64,000 nucleotides of DNA from assembly GCF_000472925.1 (NCBI RefSeq), contig NZ_AXAS01000002.1:310001-374000 (forward strand), written 5' to 3'. Below, piece after piece: positions 37,492 to 49,153 of the stretch (its first letter is position 1; each line of letters starts with the position of its first letter). The translations under genes were made by a program, and so were the position numbers. This stretch comes from Bradyrhizobium sp. Ec3.3 (lineage in GTDB: Bacteria > Pseudomonadota > Alphaproteobacteria > Rhizobiales > Xanthobacteraceae). A model generated the notes under the pieces. That model saw only the letters and a list, made by a program, of their open reading frames with translations. It ran no database searches and was not told the DNA's origin.

Positions 37492-37734
37492 TCGTCGCCC
37501 TTCAGGTCGAGCGACACGATCTAGCATATGCTTCGAGCTCCAAGTGTAATGTGCGTCACAGCAAATATTCGCACTGATGTCGCAGATGGGTCAAAACGCG
37601 AGACACTCAATGCGAGCAACTCTAGTCCGCAATGCTCCAATATTTAGACCTCGACCGCTTTGCTTCACGAAGCGATCTCAATTCCTGGCCTGCTTGGCTC
37701 TGTGGCTCACATCCCCTGAGCCTTGGTGGCTTGC

Positions 37735-38415
37735 TCACACGCTCTCCTGGACCCGCATGCCGGGGCTGTCCCCGGCGAGGTTCGCGAAGTCGATCTTTGA
37801 CATCTCGACGATGGCTTTGGTGCGATTCGCAATGTCCAATTTGCGAAGGATCTCCGACACGTGCACCTTGACGGTCGTTTCGCATATACGCAGTTCGTAC
37901 GCGATCTGCTTGTTCTGCAAGCCGCGGTGGATCAACTCGAGGACCCGCAATTGTTGCGGGGTCAGATCGTGCAGGCGCTTCAGGAACTCCTCGAGCGAAT
38001 CCTTGGATCGATCTGGCTCCGCATTGTGCCGGTAGCAGTTTGGGAGATAAATCGAACCTCGCAGCACTTCGCCGATCGCGCGTACGAGTTCTTTCTTCGA
38101 AGTGGACTTGTGGATGTAACCTGATACGCCGAGAAAGAGCGCGCTTGCCACGATCAGCGAATCCTTGTGGCACGAAATGACGACGATTGGACTCCCCGGG
38201 AAGGCTTTACGGAGACGTAGAAGACCGGACAATCCTGTCGTTCCGGGTAAGGACAGGTCGAAAAGCGTAAGCTCAATTCCGCCACAAGACAGCACATCGA
38301 GCGCTTCGTCGATCGTTGCCGCCTCTATGATCTCAGCATCGGCTACGGCCTGGCGAATGCTATTGCCCACCGCCTCCCGAAACAGTGGATGATCGTCCAC
38401 GACGAGAACTCTCAT
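37735..38415 (-). CDS. NarL/FixJ-type response regulator
   Basis: A 226-residue regulator. The receiver domain starts MRVLVVDDHPLFREAV, with acidic residues Asp7 and Asp8 and the phospho-acceptor Asp53 in LTLFDLSLPG. The LuxR-type helix-turn-helix is DLTPQQLRVLELIHRGLQNKQIAYELRICETTVKVHVSEILRKLDI. No sensor kinase is adjacent. It is divergent from the GAF-Fis regulator, and the aldehyde/acetate genes follow, so a role in alcohol or aldehyde oxidation like AgmR/ErbR is a reasonable inference. A FixK-type box lies 54 bases upstream of its start. Confidence 0.88.
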   Translation of the reverse strand: MRVLVVDDHPLFREAVGNSIRQAVADAEIIEAATIDEALDVLSCGGIELTLFDLSLPGTTGLSGLLRLRKAFPGSPIVVISCHKDSLIVASALFLGVSGYIHKSTSKKELVRAIGEVLRGSIYLPNCYRHNAEPDRSKDSLEEFLKRLHDLTPQQLRVLELIHRGLQNKQIAYELRICETTVKVHVSEILRKLDIANRTKAIVEMSKIDFANLAGDSPGMRVQESV

Positions 38416-38776
38416 GTGCGTTGATCCTGCAAAGGCAGGACAAAATGCCGGCTGTGTGCAGTTCGGTTTTGATCTAGCTCAATTCGGTGTCGCAACGCCG
38501 CCGCGCGCAAAGAGCATCCGAGCCCTGGAGCTGTGCAGCAAGAAGGTCCTGTCGCCCAAGAAAGCGCATCCGGCTTGCGATACATCAAGTCAATCGCAGT
38601 TGGGTCGGCTAAGTGCATTCTCGTACCGAGTGGCCCGTGATCTGGCGTGAAATGCGCTGATCGACCCGGGTCTTCTGGGACAGGTCTGGCGCCGCAGGGC
38701 CTCGATAAGCTGGTTTTGCAGATTGATGGAGTGAACGGGCGACGAGTCCGACAGGTGAGAATCCTCGGAGAAGCAA
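38416..38776. other. Divergent regulatory region between two regulator genes
   Basis: About 360 bases with no gene of its own. It holds a FixK-type box at 38469. Open frames here are antisense or out-of-frame noise. Confidence 0.5.
38469..38482. promoter_or_regulatory. FixK/FNR-type box TTGATCTAGCTCAA
   Basis: It fits TTG(A/C)-N6-(T/G)CAA, the binding pattern known for FixK2 of Bradyrhizobium. It is 54 bases before the response regulator start and 294 before the GAF-Fis gene, so the response regulator is the likelier target. Low-oxygen control is inferred. Confidence 0.5.
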
Positions 38777-39745
38777 ATGCCGGCAGATGGAACTGGCCAC
38801 CACGCAGATCGGGTCCACTCCGCGATCTCGTCGAATGGTGCTGCGAAATCCGCGCTGATTGCTTCATGGCAAAGGTCGGCATGTTTCCATAAGCTTGATC
38901 CGGACGAACGAACCCCGCCGAAGAGACTAACCGATTCCGAACTAAGGAAGGTCAGGCAAGAAATCGAGCCGCTCATCCACGTCGCGCAGCCAAGCCTCGA
39001 CAGGCTCCACACTGCGGTTGGAGGGACAGGTTGCTGTGTGCTGCTTGCAGATCGGAGCGGCGTTCCCGTCGAGCGGCGCGGCGCGCCTGGCGACGATCCA
39101 ACGTTTCTGGATTGGGGACTATGGCCTGGTGCAGTCTGGAGCGAAGACAGCGAGGGTACGAACGGCATCGGCACCTGTCTCGTCGAGCATCGCGCACTGA
39201 CGATCCATCGTGACCAACATTTCTATTCGCGCAATGCTCGATTGAGCTGCACGACTGCCCCGCTTTACGACCATGAGGGGCATCTGGTGGGGGCACTCGA
39301 TGTGTCGTCATGCAGGGCGGATTTCATCGAATGCTACGTCAATCTTCTCGCGGCGGCGGTGATCGACGCCGCAGCGCGGATTGAGGCCGAATGCTTCCGT
39401 TTGGCCTATTCTCGAGCGCGGATCCAGATCGTTCCGGTCCCCGACAAGATGGGGAAAGCCTTCATCGCCGTGGACGAAGACGATCTTGTCGTGGGGGCTA
39501 GCCGCGTGGCCCGCCAGGCGCTTGGCCTCTCCCACGCCTGTCTGCAGAATCCACTGCCCGCAGCGGAGATTCTGGGTATGTCAAAGCGGCTGTCCGAAGA
39601 CCTTGCGACGGCCGAGCGTCGGGTGCTGCAACGCGCGCTGACGCGGGCGGAGGGTAATGTCAAAGCCGCAGCTGAAGCGCTTGGCGTAAGCCGGGCTACA
39701 CTTTACCGAAAGCTGCGGCGATCGGGCCTTCGCCCCGCCCGTTGA
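38777..39745 (+). CDS. GAF-Fis transcriptional regulator (AcoR-like, no AAA+ domain)
   Basis: A 322-residue protein. The N-terminal part ([32 protein letters not shown]) and the GAF domain ([21 protein letters not shown] through LVGALDVSS) match AcoR-type regulators of alcohol/aldehyde operons. The C-terminus is a Fis helix-turn-helix ([33 protein letters not shown]). The central AAA+ sigma-54 domain, with GAFTGA, is absent. It therefore cannot act as a classical sigma-54 activator. It sits just upstream of a perfect palindrome and the aldehyde dehydrogenase gene. Confidence 0.85.
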   Translation: MPADGTGHHADRVHSAISSNGAAKSALIASWQRSACFHKLDPDERTPPKRLTDSELRKVRQEIEPLIHVAQPSLDRLHTAVGGTGCCVLLADRSGVPVERRGAPGDDPTFLDWGLWPGAVWSEDSEGTNGIGTCLVEHRALTIHRDQHFYSRNARLSCTTAPLYDHEGHLVGALDVSSCRADFIECYVNLLAAAVIDAAARIEAECFRLAYSRARIQIVPVPDKMGKAFIAVDEDDLVVGASRVARQALGLSHACLQNPLPAAEILGMSKRLSEDLATAERRVLQRALTRAEGNVKAAAEALGVSRATLYRKLRRSGLRPAR

Positions 39746-39762
39746 CTCTTTGCCCTCTCGAA

Positions 39763-39780
39763 TGTCTCAGTCTTGAGACA
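39763..39780. promoter_or_regulatory. Palindromic operator TGTCTCA-GTCT-TGAGACA
   Basis: Perfect seven-base arms, 18 bases after the stop codon of the GAF-Fis gene and 102 bases before the aldehyde dehydrogenase start. TGTCTC/GAGACA-type repeats suit binding by Fis-family dimers, so the upstream regulator is the natural candidate. Confidence 0.65.
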
Positions 39781-39882
39781 TATGGGATGGCAATCCGTTC
39801 CAGGGGGCTGGCACGACGATCCAATATCGACAAGCCTCTCCTCAAGCGCCGCATCAAGCGTCGCAGTTTGAGGAGGACGACC

Positions 39883-41400
39883 ATGAACAAGGTGGAGTTT
39901 TCACGGACCGCGAAAGTTCCCTTTGAAACGCGCTACGGCAACTTCATTGGCGGCAAATGGGCCGAGCCGCGCTCCGGTAAGTATTTCGAAAACAGGTCGC
40001 CGGTGAATGGCCAATTGCTTTGCGAGATCGCCCGCTCAAATGAGCAGGATGTGGAAGCCGCGCTCGATGCCGCCCACGCTGCCAAGGATGCTTGGGGACG
40101 GACCAGCGCCGCGGAACGCGCGATCATTCTCAACAAGATCGCCGATCGTATGGAAGAAAATCTCGACCTCCTCGCTTTGGCGGAAACCTGGGACAACGGC
40201 AAGCCAATCCGCGAAACGACGGCGGCCGATCTGCCGCTCGCGATCGATCATTTCCGCTACTTCGCCGGTGCCATTCGCGGACAGGAAGGCAGCATTGCCG
40301 AGATCGATCATGATACGGTTGCCTACCATTTCCACGAACCGCTTGGGGTCGTCGGCCAGATCATCCCCTGGAACTTCCCGCTTCTGATGGCCTGCTGGAA
40401 GCTCGCGCCCGCCATCGCCGCTGGCAACTGCGTGGTGCTCAAGCCTGCCGAGCAGACGCCCGCTTCGATCCTGGTCTGGATCGGATTGGTCGGCGACCTG
40501 TTGCCGCCCGGCGTCCTCAACATCGTCAACGGCTTTGGCCTCGAGGCCGGCAAGCCTCTCGCCTCCAGCCCCCGCATCTCCAAGATCGCCTTCACCGGCG
40601 AGACCACGACGGGCCGGCTGATCATGCAATACGCCGCCCAGAACCTGATCCCGGTGACACTGGAGCTTGGCGGCAAGTCGCCCAACATCTTCTTCAAGGA
40701 TGTAACCGCCGAGGACGACGACTTCTTCGACAAGGCGATCGAAGGCTTTGTGATGTTTGCCCTCAACCAGGGCGAGGTTTGCACCTGCCCGAGCCGGGCG
40801 CTCATCCATGAAGGAATCTACGACAAGTTCATGGAGCGTGCGCTGAGGCGTGTCGAGGCGATCGTTCAGGGTGACCCGCTCGACCCGGCCACGATGATCG
40901 GCGCGCAGGCGTCGAGCGAACAGCTCGAAAAGATCCTTTCCTATATCGACATCGGCCGCCAGGAGGGCGCAACGGTCCTGACGGGCGGCTCGCGCAACGA
41001 ACTGCCGGGCGATCTGGCCCGCGGCTATTATGTCAAGCCGACCGTGTTCAAGGGCCACAACAAGATGCGGATCTTCCAGGAGGAGATTTTCGGACCGGTG
41101 GTGTCAGTGACGACCTTCAAGGACGACGAGGAGGCATTGTCGATCGCCAACGACACGCTCTATGGCCTCGGCGCCGGCATCTGGAGTCGTGATGCGAACC
41201 GGCTCTATCGCTTCGGTCGCGCGATTCAGGCCGGGCGCGTCTGGACCAACTGCTATCACGCCTACCCCGCACATGCGGCATTCGGCGGCTACAAGCAGTC
41301 CGGTATCGGTCGCGAAACCCACAAGATGATGCTGGATCACTATCAGCAGACGAAGAACATGCTGGTGAGTTACAGCCCCAAGAAGCTGGGCTTCTTCTGA
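39883..41400 (+). CDS. Aldehyde dehydrogenase (acetaldehyde dehydrogenase, ExaC/AldB type)
   Basis: A 505-residue NAD-dependent dehydrogenase. Catalytic Cys300 is in [11 protein letters not shown] and Glu261 in [12 protein letters not shown] contacts lie in [22 protein letters not shown] and in FTGETTTGR. The C-terminus is [30 protein letters not shown], typical of the AldB/ExaC group that oxidises acetaldehyde to acetate. The true start is ATG 39883 ([19 protein letters not shown]). The DUF779, acetyl-CoA synthetase and ActP genes downstream support acetaldehyde as substrate. Confidence 0.92.
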   Translation: MNKVEFSRTAKVPFETRYGNFIGGKWAEPRSGKYFENRSPVNGQLLCEIARSNEQDVEAALDAAHAAKDAWGRTSAAERAIILNKIADRMEENLDLLALAETWDNGKPIRETTAADLPLAIDHFRYFAGAIRGQEGSIAEIDHDTVAYHFHEPLGVVGQIIPWNFPLLMACWKLAPAIAAGNCVVLKPAEQTPASILVWIGLVGDLLPPGVLNIVNGFGLEAGKPLASSPRISKIAFTGETTTGRLIMQYAAQNLIPVTLELGGKSPNIFFKDVTAEDDDFFDKAIEGFVMFALNQGEVCTCPSRALIHEGIYDKFMERALRRVEAIVQGDPLDPATMIGAQASSEQLEKILSYIDIGRQEGATVLTGGSRNELPGDLARGYYVKPTVFKGHNKMRIFQEEIFGPVVSVTTFKDDEEALSIANDTLYGLGAGIWSRDANRLYRFGRAIQAGRVWTNCYHAYPAHAAFGGYKQSGIGRETHKMMLDHYQQTKNMLVSYSPKKLGFF

Positions 41401-41415
41401 GTTCTCCCAGACTTG

Positions 41416-41452
41416 CCGGCGCGGTCGTAGTCGTCCGCGTCGGTCATTTTTT
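41416..41452 (+). terminator. Rho-independent terminator or attenuator after aldehyde dehydrogenase
   Basis: Stem CCGGCGCGG (41416-41424) with CCGCGTCGG (41435-41443), one G-U pair, then TCA and six T. It lies between the dehydrogenase and DUF779 genes and may set a step down in expression along the operon. Confidence 0.65.
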
Positions 41453-41471
41453 CAGCCTCAGGGAGTGGTCT

Positions 41472-41831
41472 TTGGAGGACAAGGTTTCCGCAACGCCCGC
41501 AGCGCTCCAGCTGCTCGATGAAATCGTCAGGGAGCACGGCCCTGTCCTGTTTCATCAGTCGGGAGGTTGCTGCGATGGATCCTCGCCGATGTGTTATCCC
41601 CGGAACGAATTCATCATCGGGGACACCGACGTTTTGCTCGGACATATCGGTGGGGCACCTGTCTATATCAGCGCCCCGCAGTTCGAGGCGTGGAAGCATA
41701 CCGACCTCATCATCGACGTCGTTCCCGGTCGGGGCGGAATGTTCTCCCTCGATAACGGCCGCGAGAAGCGGTTTCTGACGCGTTCGCGCGTGTGTTCGGC
41801 GAGCCGTAGTGCGGCACCATCATCATCGTGA
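41472..41831 (+). CDS. DUF779 domain protein with shifted C-terminus
   Basis: A 119-residue protein starting at TTG 41472 (GGGAG upstream). It has the DUF779 core: [33 protein letters not shown] and [19 protein letters not shown] sequence near the end, here [26 protein letters not shown]. The Cys cluster [11 protein letters not shown] could bind a metal. DUF779 genes accompany ExaC/AldB-type dehydrogenases, with unknown function. After RSRV the frame reads [12 protein letters not shown]; dropping a GT from GTGTGTTCGG near 41790 would give RSRVFGEP and a stop, so a small tail frameshift is likely. Confidence 0.82.
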   Translation: MEDKVSATPAALQLLDEIVREHGPVLFHQSGGCCDGSSPMCYPRNEFIIGDTDVLLGHIGGAPVYISAPQFEAWKHTDLIIDVVPGRGGMFSLDNGREKRFLTRSRVCSASRSAAPSSS

Positions 41832-41871
41832 GCCTGAGTGGCGCCCCTTCGGGGCGGAGTGGAGAGATTGC

Positions 41872-43821
<1,950 letters not shown>

Positions 43822-43849
43822 AACCAATTAACGCAGAGGAGCTTGGCCG

Positions 43850-44437
43850 ATGAGACTGGTTCTGTTGGGCGCACCGGGCGCGGGTAAGGGCACGCAGGCC
43901 TCAAGAATCGCGAAACGCTTCGGTGTTCCGCAGTTGTCGACCGGGGACATGCTGCGTGAAGCGGCAACCGCGGGGACTTCGCTTGGCTTGCGCGCCCGGC
44001 ACATCATGGACCGTGGGGAGCTTGTGCCGGATGAGGTCGTCATTGCGGTCGTTGCGGATCGAATTGACCACGCGGACGCCGCGAACGGGTTCGTGCTCGA
44101 CGGCTTTCCCCGGACCGTGCCACAGGCCGAGGCCCTCGATCGGGAACTGGCGGCCAGAGGAATCGGACTCGACGCAGTTCTTGAACTCGAGGTCAACGAG
44201 GACGTGCTCCTCGTGCGCATCAAGGGTCGTGCCGCGGAAGCGGCAAGTCAAGGCCAGTCCGCGCGCAGCGACGATAATCCGGAGACCTTCAGGACGCGGC
44301 TGAAGGCATATCGTGCTCAAACCGCTCCCGTTGCCGAATACTATCGGTCGCGGGGACTCCTCGCAGCCGTCGACGGCTTGCAGCCGATTGACGCCGTGAC
44401 CGAAGAATTGACGAAGGCCCTATCAGCGTTCACCTGA
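43850..44437 (+). CDS. adk: Adenylate kinase
   Basis: A 195-residue kinase: P-loop LLGAPGAGKGTQ, LSTGDMLREA, LDGFPRTVPQAEAL, and the short lid (GRAAEAASQGQSARSDDNPETFRTRL) without zinc ligands. It converts AMP and ATP to two ADP. It begins 28 bases after acs. The pairing makes sense because Acs releases AMP. Bradyrhizobium also has an essential adk in the ribosomal protein cluster, so this is probably a second, dedicated copy. Confidence 0.93.
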   Translation: MRLVLLGAPGAGKGTQASRIAKRFGVPQLSTGDMLREAATAGTSLGLRARHIMDRGELVPDEVVIAVVADRIDHADAANGFVLDGFPRTVPQAEALDRELAARGIGLDAVLELEVNEDVLLVRIKGRAAEAASQGQSARSDDNPETFRTRLKAYRAQTAPVAEYYRSRGLLAAVDGLQPIDAVTEELTKALSAFT

Positions 44438-44515
44438 TTTGGAGATAGTCAGATCCCACCGCAACAAGAAACCCGGTGCGGGATAGTGTCCGATTATCGG
44501 CAACAAGGGGTATTC

Positions 44516-44824
44516 ATGCTTGGACCATGGCTCACGATCACATTGCTCGCGCTGGAATCGAGCGAGGTCATTGGCCTACGTGTCTCAAAGCTTGCTAATG
44601 GCGGTACCGACGCGCAGCATGAGGCTTATCTCATGGTTGGCGAAAAGATTGACGCTGTCGTTGATGTTGGCGTCAGGCTTTTGTGCGGAGCGACTGCCGT
44701 CAACGTGATCAATCGGTTTCGGGAGAAGGTGGCGGCAAATGCCAGGCGTCTTTCAAATGAGCGTCTGGCTGCGTCCGGTCACGGGCATGACGTAGCAGGG
44801 AGCGGCCTCTTGGCGTCGCGCTGA
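44516..44824 (+). CDS. Small hypothetical protein in acetate cluster
   Basis: A 102-residue protein from ATG 44516, with GGGG five bases upstream. The N-terminus is hydrophobic (MLGPWLTITLLALESSEVIGLRV) and the rest amphipathic helical (HEAYLMVGEKIDAVVDVGVRLLCG, VINRFREKVAANARRLS). It looks helical and phasin-like in style, but no family was identified. A GTG at 44486 is an alternative start. It shares direction with adk and the ActP genes. Confidence 0.6.
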   Translation: MLGPWLTITLLALESSEVIGLRVSKLANGGTDAQHEAYLMVGEKIDAVVDVGVRLLCGATAVNVINRFREKVAANARRLSNERLAASGHGHDVAGSGLLASR

Positions 44825-44880
44825 AGGTTGGCCTGGACCGAATGATCAGCCACTGCGATTATCTCACCGCGAGAAGGATC

Positions 44881-45054
44881 ATGGAAAACAGCTTTACGGG
44901 TCCTCGCGAGATAGCTCAGTTGAATATTGAGCACTACAGCAGGCTCTTGCAGACCCCACTGGACGAAAGAACGCGCGGGACCGTCGAGCGGCTCCTTGCG
45001 GAGGAAAAATCCAAGCTGGCGAACCTCCCCAAGGCAAAGGCAACAGATCGATAA
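44881..45054 (+). CDS. Small hypothetical protein in acetate cluster
   Basis: A 57-residue helical protein. MENSFTGPREIAQLNIEHYSR... and RGTVERLLAEEKSKLANLPKA look like a short helical hairpin of a kind widespread in Bradyrhizobium. ATG 44881 has a close GAAGGA; ATG 44842 would add 13 residues. Function unknown. Confidence 0.55.
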   Translation: MENSFTGPREIAQLNIEHYSRLLQTPLDERTRGTVERLLAEEKSKLANLPKAKATDR

Positions 45055-45151
45055 AGACGCTTGCCGCACGCGTTCCAGTAACCAAGCGAAAGCACCTGTT
45101 GGGCCAATCCAGACGTCGCCGGGAGGGCATCTCACCCGGATTGGCCGAATT

Positions 45152-45165
45152 TTGATCTGGATCAT
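45152..45165. promoter_or_regulatory. FixK/FNR-like box TTGATCTGGATCAT (one mismatch)
   Basis: It differs from TTGAT-N4-ATCAA by the last base only. It lies 87 bases before the DUF485 gene, in the place of an activator site for the DUF485-actP pair. Confidence 0.35.
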
Positions 45166-45251
45166 GGAGCCCGGTCCGTCAGCAGGACAATCTAGTCCCG
45201 CCCTCACTCGTAAGGGGGGCTGTCTCAACGGGAACTCCAGGGATCATTGCT

Positions 45252-45554
45252 GTGAGCAAGCTCGCAAGGATTGAACGCGATCCGAATTACCAGGAGCTCG
45301 TGCGCCGACGTTCGTCGCTGGGCTGGACGCTGTCGCTGATCATGCTTGTCATCTACTTCGGCTTTATTTTGCTGGTAGCCTACGCTCCCAAGTTTCTGGG
45401 CACCCCACTTGGCAGCGGCGTGACGACGATCGGCATTCCAATCGGATTGTCCGTCATCGTGCTCGCTTTCGTGCTGACGGGCATCTACGTGCGGCAGGCG
45501 AATTCCAGCTACGACGTACTCATTCGCAAGATTGTCGAGGAGAACCCCTCATGA
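45252..45554 (+). CDS. yjcH: DUF485 membrane protein, partner of ActP
   Basis: A 100-residue inner-membrane protein with two helices ([20 protein letters not shown] and [20 protein letters not shown]). It opens [21 protein letters not shown] and ends [19 protein letters not shown], which is typical of DUF485/YjcH. YjcH is nearly always paired with ActP. The GTG start at 45252 is supported by AGGGA upstream. Its stop overlaps the actP start (ATGA). Confidence 0.92.
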   Translation: MSKLARIERDPNYQELVRRRSSLGWTLSLIMLVIYFGFILLVAYAPKFLGTPLGSGVTTIGIPIGLSVIVLAFVLTGIYVRQANSSYDVLIRKIVEENPS

Positions 45555-47242
45555 AAAAGGTCTCCTGGTTGCTTGTGCTCCTGCTCGCGAGCATCCCCAC
45601 GCTCGCACTTGCCGCCGGCGCCGTCGAGGGTGGCTCCAAGCAGGCGATCAACTGGTCGGCGATCGGTATGTTCGTCGGGTTCGTCGGCTTGACGCTCGTC
45701 ATCACCTATTGGGCCGCAAAGCGGACCGCGTCGGCTGCAGACTTCTACTCGGCCGGCGGCGGAATCACCGGCTTCCAGAACGGGCTTGCGATCGCCGGCG
45801 ACTACATGTCGGCGGCTTCATTCCTCGGCATTTCCGGCCTCGTCTACACATCCGGCTACGACGGCTTGATCTACTCCGTCGGATGGCTCGTGGGTTGGCC
45901 GATCGTCACGTTTCTGATCGCCGAGCAGCTACGCAATCTCGGCAAGTTCACCTTTGCCGACGTCACGTCGTTTCGGCTCGGGCAGACCGACATCCGTATC
46001 CTGGCGGCCTGCGGCTCGCTGGTGACCGTTGCGTTCTACCTGATCGCGCAGATGGTCGGGGCAGGCAAGCTGATCCAGCTGCTGTTCGGCCTCGACTACT
46101 GGATCGCGGTCGTCCTGGTCGGCGGCCTGATGATGATCTACGTGACCTTCGGTGGAATGAAGGCAACGACCTGGGTGCAGATCATCAAGGCGGTGCTGCT
46201 GCTCTCGGGCGCAACGTTCATGGCCGGAGCCGTCCTCTACAAGTTCGGGTTCAGTCCGGAAGCCCTGTTCACCAAGGCAACCGAGGTGCATCCCAAGAAG
46301 CTCGCGATCATGGAGCCCGGCAGCCTCATTTCCAACCCGCTGTCGGCGATCTCGCTCGGCCTTGCGCTGATGTTCGGAACGGCCGGTCTGCCGCATATCC
46401 TGATGCGCTTCTTCACGGTGAAGGACGCCCAGGCTGCGCGCAAATCGGTGTTCTATGCCACGGGCTTTATCGGCTATTTCTACATCCTGACCTTCATCAT
46501 CGGCTTTGGCGCGATCACGCTGGTTTCGACCGATGCGATGTTCCTGGACGGGGCCATTCTTGAACGGACCAAGAGCGGTATCGCGGCGATCAAGGGCGGC
46601 TCCAACATGGCCGCGATCCATCTCGCGAACGCCGTCGGCGGCAACCTGTTCCTTGGGTTCATTTCGGCCGTCGCCTTTGCCACCATCCTGGCGGTGGTGT
46701 CGGGATTAGCCCTGGCCGGTGCGTCGTCCATCAGCCACGATCTCTACGGCATGGTCATCAAGGGCGGGAATGCCAACGAGCAGGATGAGATCCGCGTCTC
46801 GAAGATCGCAACACTGGTCCTCGGCGTGCTGGCGATCTTCCTCGGCATCGTGTTCGAGAACCAGAATGTCGCCTTCATGGTGGGCCTTGCCTTCGCCATC
46901 GCGGCTTCCTGCAACTTCCCCGTGCTGGTGATGTCGATCTTCTGGAGAGGCCTGACGACGCGGGGCGCGCTGATCGGCGGTTTCCTCGGTCTCATCAGTG
47001 CGGTCGTCGGCGTCGTGCTGTCGCCGGCCGTCTGGGAGGTAACGCTGGGTTTCGCCAAGGGATCGGCGCCGATCAAACTGGACAATCCGGCGCTGTTCTC
47101 GATGGCTATCGCCTTTGCCGGCATCTGGCTGTTCTCCACGCTGGACCGCAGCAAGCGTGCCGCTCTCGACCGCGACGGCTTTGATGCACAATATGTTCGG
47201 TCCCAGACCGGCATCGGAGCCGCCACCGCCACGACGCACTGA
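45551..47242 (+). CDS. actP: Cation/acetate symporter
   Basis: A 563-residue member of the sodium:solute symporter family. A cleavable leader ([18 protein letters not shown]) comes first, then about 13 helices. [31 protein letters not shown] and [26 protein letters not shown] are signature blocks of ActP. It imports acetate and related short acids with a cation. Overlap with yjcH by four bases shows coupling. It supplies substrate to acs upstream. Confidence 0.95.
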   Translation: MKKVSWLLVLLLASIPTLALAAGAVEGGSKQAINWSAIGMFVGFVGLTLVITYWAAKRTASAADFYSAGGGITGFQNGLAIAGDYMSAASFLGISGLVYTSGYDGLIYSVGWLVGWPIVTFLIAEQLRNLGKFTFADVTSFRLGQTDIRILAACGSLVTVAFYLIAQMVGAGKLIQLLFGLDYWIAVVLVGGLMMIYVTFGGMKATTWVQIIKAVLLLSGATFMAGAVLYKFGFSPEALFTKATEVHPKKLAIMEPGSLISNPLSAISLGLALMFGTAGLPHILMRFFTVKDAQAARKSVFYATGFIGYFYILTFIIGFGAITLVSTDAMFLDGAILERTKSGIAAIKGGSNMAAIHLANAVGGNLFLGFISAVAFATILAVVSGLALAGASSISHDLYGMVIKGGNANEQDEIRVSKIATLVLGVLAIFLGIVFENQNVAFMVGLAFAIAASCNFPVLVMSIFWRGLTTRGALIGGFLGLISAVVGVVLSPAVWEVTLGFAKGSAPIKLDNPALFSMAIAFAGIWLFSTLDRSKRAALDRDGFDAQYVRSQTGIGAATATTH

Positions 47243-47266
47243 ACGAGGTTCCCGGGCGGGCTCTTC

Positions 47267-47292
47267 GGCATCGGCCGGGACCGGCCGATGCC
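47267..47292. terminator. Perfect 12-base hairpin after actP
   Basis: Arms GGCATCGGCCGG (47267-47278) and CCGGCCGATGCC (47281-47292) separated by only two bases, followed by ACGTTTCG without a T-run. It lies between actP and the next gene and may block 3' decay or act as a partial terminator. Confidence 0.5.
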
Positions 47293-47348
47293 ACGTTTCG
47301 AGGGTCAATCGCCGGGGCCTGGATCGTCCGTGTCTTCGGAAGGCCGAA

Positions 47349-49151
47349 ATGCCCAAGGCATTCGACATAAACAATCCACCATTCGATCGCCTGACGCCGA
47401 ACGAGGCCGAGACGCTGCGAGCGGCGCTCGACGTCGCGTACTTCCGTCCGGGCGAGGCAATCATCCGTAGGGACGCCCCCGCAGATGCCCTCTATGTCGT
47501 CATCAAAGGCACAGTCGAGGAGCGCGGTGAAGCCGATCTGCTCGCGCTGCTTGGTCCAAAGGACACCTTCGATAGCCGTGCACTCGTTCACGACCAGAAC
47601 GGGCACAAGTTTCTCGCCCGCGATGAGACGCTTTGCTATGTGATCCCCCGGAAAGTCGCCCTCAACCTGATCAGGGCCAACCCGCGATTTGCGGCATTCT
47701 TCTACCGCGAAATCTCGCAAAAGCTGGATGAGCTCGCCAACGACGAGGAGGCCAGACGTTATGGCTCGCTGATGCACGCCAAGGTTGGCGAGCTATTCCT
47801 GCACCCTCCCTCGTTTATGGCTGCGACCGACACGATTGAAGCCGCCGGTCACCTGATGCGCGAGATCAACAGCAACGCGCTGTTCGTTCGCAATGGCGAG
47901 CGGATCGGCATTATCACGGGCATGAACCTGTCCAAAGCGGTGGTGTTGCGGCGTCTGCCGATCCAGACTCCGGTGGGCGAGCTCGCGAATTTCGACATCG
48001 TGTCGATCCGCCCCGACGATTTCGTCTCCTCGGCTCTCCTGCTCATGACGAAGCACAACAAGCGGCGGCTCGCCGTGCACGACGGTGAACGGTTTGTCGG
48101 CATTCTCGAGGAAATCGATCTCCTGGGCTTCCTGGCAGGCAGTGCTCAGGTCGTTGCCGGCCGCATCGATCGAGGCGCCAGCCTGCAGGATCTCGCGAGT
48201 GCTGCACGCGAGACCGAGGCGCAAACGCGGGTTCTGCGGCGGCAAGGCGTCAAGGTCGAGGTCATCGCGGAGATCGTCTCCGACCTCAACCGGCGCCTGC
48301 TGTCCAGACTGTTCGAGATGGTCGCGCCGGCAGAGCTGCGGACCAGCGGTTGCCTGATCGTGATGGGTAGCGAGGGCCGCGGCGAGCAGACCATGCGCAC
48401 TGACCAGGACAACGGTCTCATCCTCGATGGTCCGGTTGAGAGCAAATCCCTGGAGTCTTTCCGGAACGAGTTCTCCGGCGCGCTAGGACGTTTCGGGTTT
48501 CCGCCCTGCCCCGGCAACATCATGGTGAGCAATCCGGCATGGTCGAAGCCGCTCACCGATTACCTGGCAGATTTCCGTCGCTGGATCGCGCTCCCCGACG
48601 AGGCCGCGCACATGAATGTGGCCATCGTCTACGATGCACAGGCGATCGCCGGCAACGCGTCATTGCTGGACAGGGCCAAGGCGACGCTGATCGAGCTGAT
48701 CCGGGGTGAACAAGCGTTCCTGGCCCACTTTGCGCGCGCAATTGACGCCTTCGAAACGCCAATCGGCCTCTTCAACAACCTGATCACATCCGAGGGTAGC
48801 GGAGACGCACTCGACCTCAAGAAAGGCGGAATCTTTCCTATCGTGCACGGCGTTCGCAGCCTGGCGCTCGAACAGGGCCTGCGCGAGACGTCCACCGACA
48901 AGCGAATCTCCCGACTATGTGATCTGGGAGTGTTGCGAGCGGATTTTGGACGCGACCTGAAACAGGCCTTCCGGTTCCTGCTGATGCTCCGGCTCGACGG
49001 CCAACTGGCCGCATCCGGCGGCGCGTCGGGCACTCTGGTGAGACCCGCGCATTTGTCCAGCATGGAACGTCATCTGCTGCGCGATGCGCTCCAGGTCGTG
49101 AAGCAGTTTCGAGAAATTGTCCGTCATCGTTTCAAGCTGGGCATGTTCTAA
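47349..49151 (+). CDS. cNMP-binding/CBS/DUF294 nucleotidyltransferase-like signalling protein
   Basis: A 600-residue protein from ATG 47349. Residues 1-110 form a cyclic-nucleotide-binding-type domain (YFRPGEAIIRRDAPADALYVVIKGTVEER), followed by two CBS repeats (about 140-270) and the DUF294 nucleotidyltransferase-like domain with GSEGRGEQTMRTDQDNGLI, where the GS...D-x-D catalytic pattern looks intact. A helical C-terminal part follows. COG2905-type proteins often accompany actP and are thought to sense nucleotides, but their reaction is not established. The exonuclease gene follows two bases after its stop. Confidence 0.85.
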   Translation: MPKAFDINNPPFDRLTPNEAETLRAALDVAYFRPGEAIIRRDAPADALYVVIKGTVEERGEADLLALLGPKDTFDSRALVHDQNGHKFLARDETLCYVIPRKVALNLIRANPRFAAFFYREISQKLDELANDEEARRYGSLMHAKVGELFLHPPSFMAATDTIEAAGHLMREINSNALFVRNGERIGIITGMNLSKAVVLRRLPIQTPVGELANFDIVSIRPDDFVSSALLLMTKHNKRRLAVHDGERFVGILEEIDLLGFLAGSAQVVAGRIDRGASLQDLASAARETEAQTRVLRRQGVKVEVIAEIVSDLNRRLLSRLFEMVAPAELRTSGCLIVMGSEGRGEQTMRTDQDNGLILDGPVESKSLESFRNEFSGALGRFGFPPCPGNIMVSNPAWSKPLTDYLADFRRWIALPDEAAHMNVAIVYDAQAIAGNASLLDRAKATLIELIRGEQAFLAHFARAIDAFETPIGLFNNLITSEGSGDALDLKKGGIFPIVHGVRSLALEQGLRETSTDKRISRLCDLGVLRADFGRDLKQAFRFLLMLRLDGQLAASGGASGTLVRPAHLSSMERHLLRDALQVVKQFREIVRHRFKLGMF

Positions 49152-49153
49152 AG

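Noticed and set aside
39808..39830. Possible sigma-54 promoter (CTGGCACGACGATCC)
   Set aside because: The GG is followed by CA and not GC at the required ten-base spacing, and the regulator nearby lacks the AAA+ domain.
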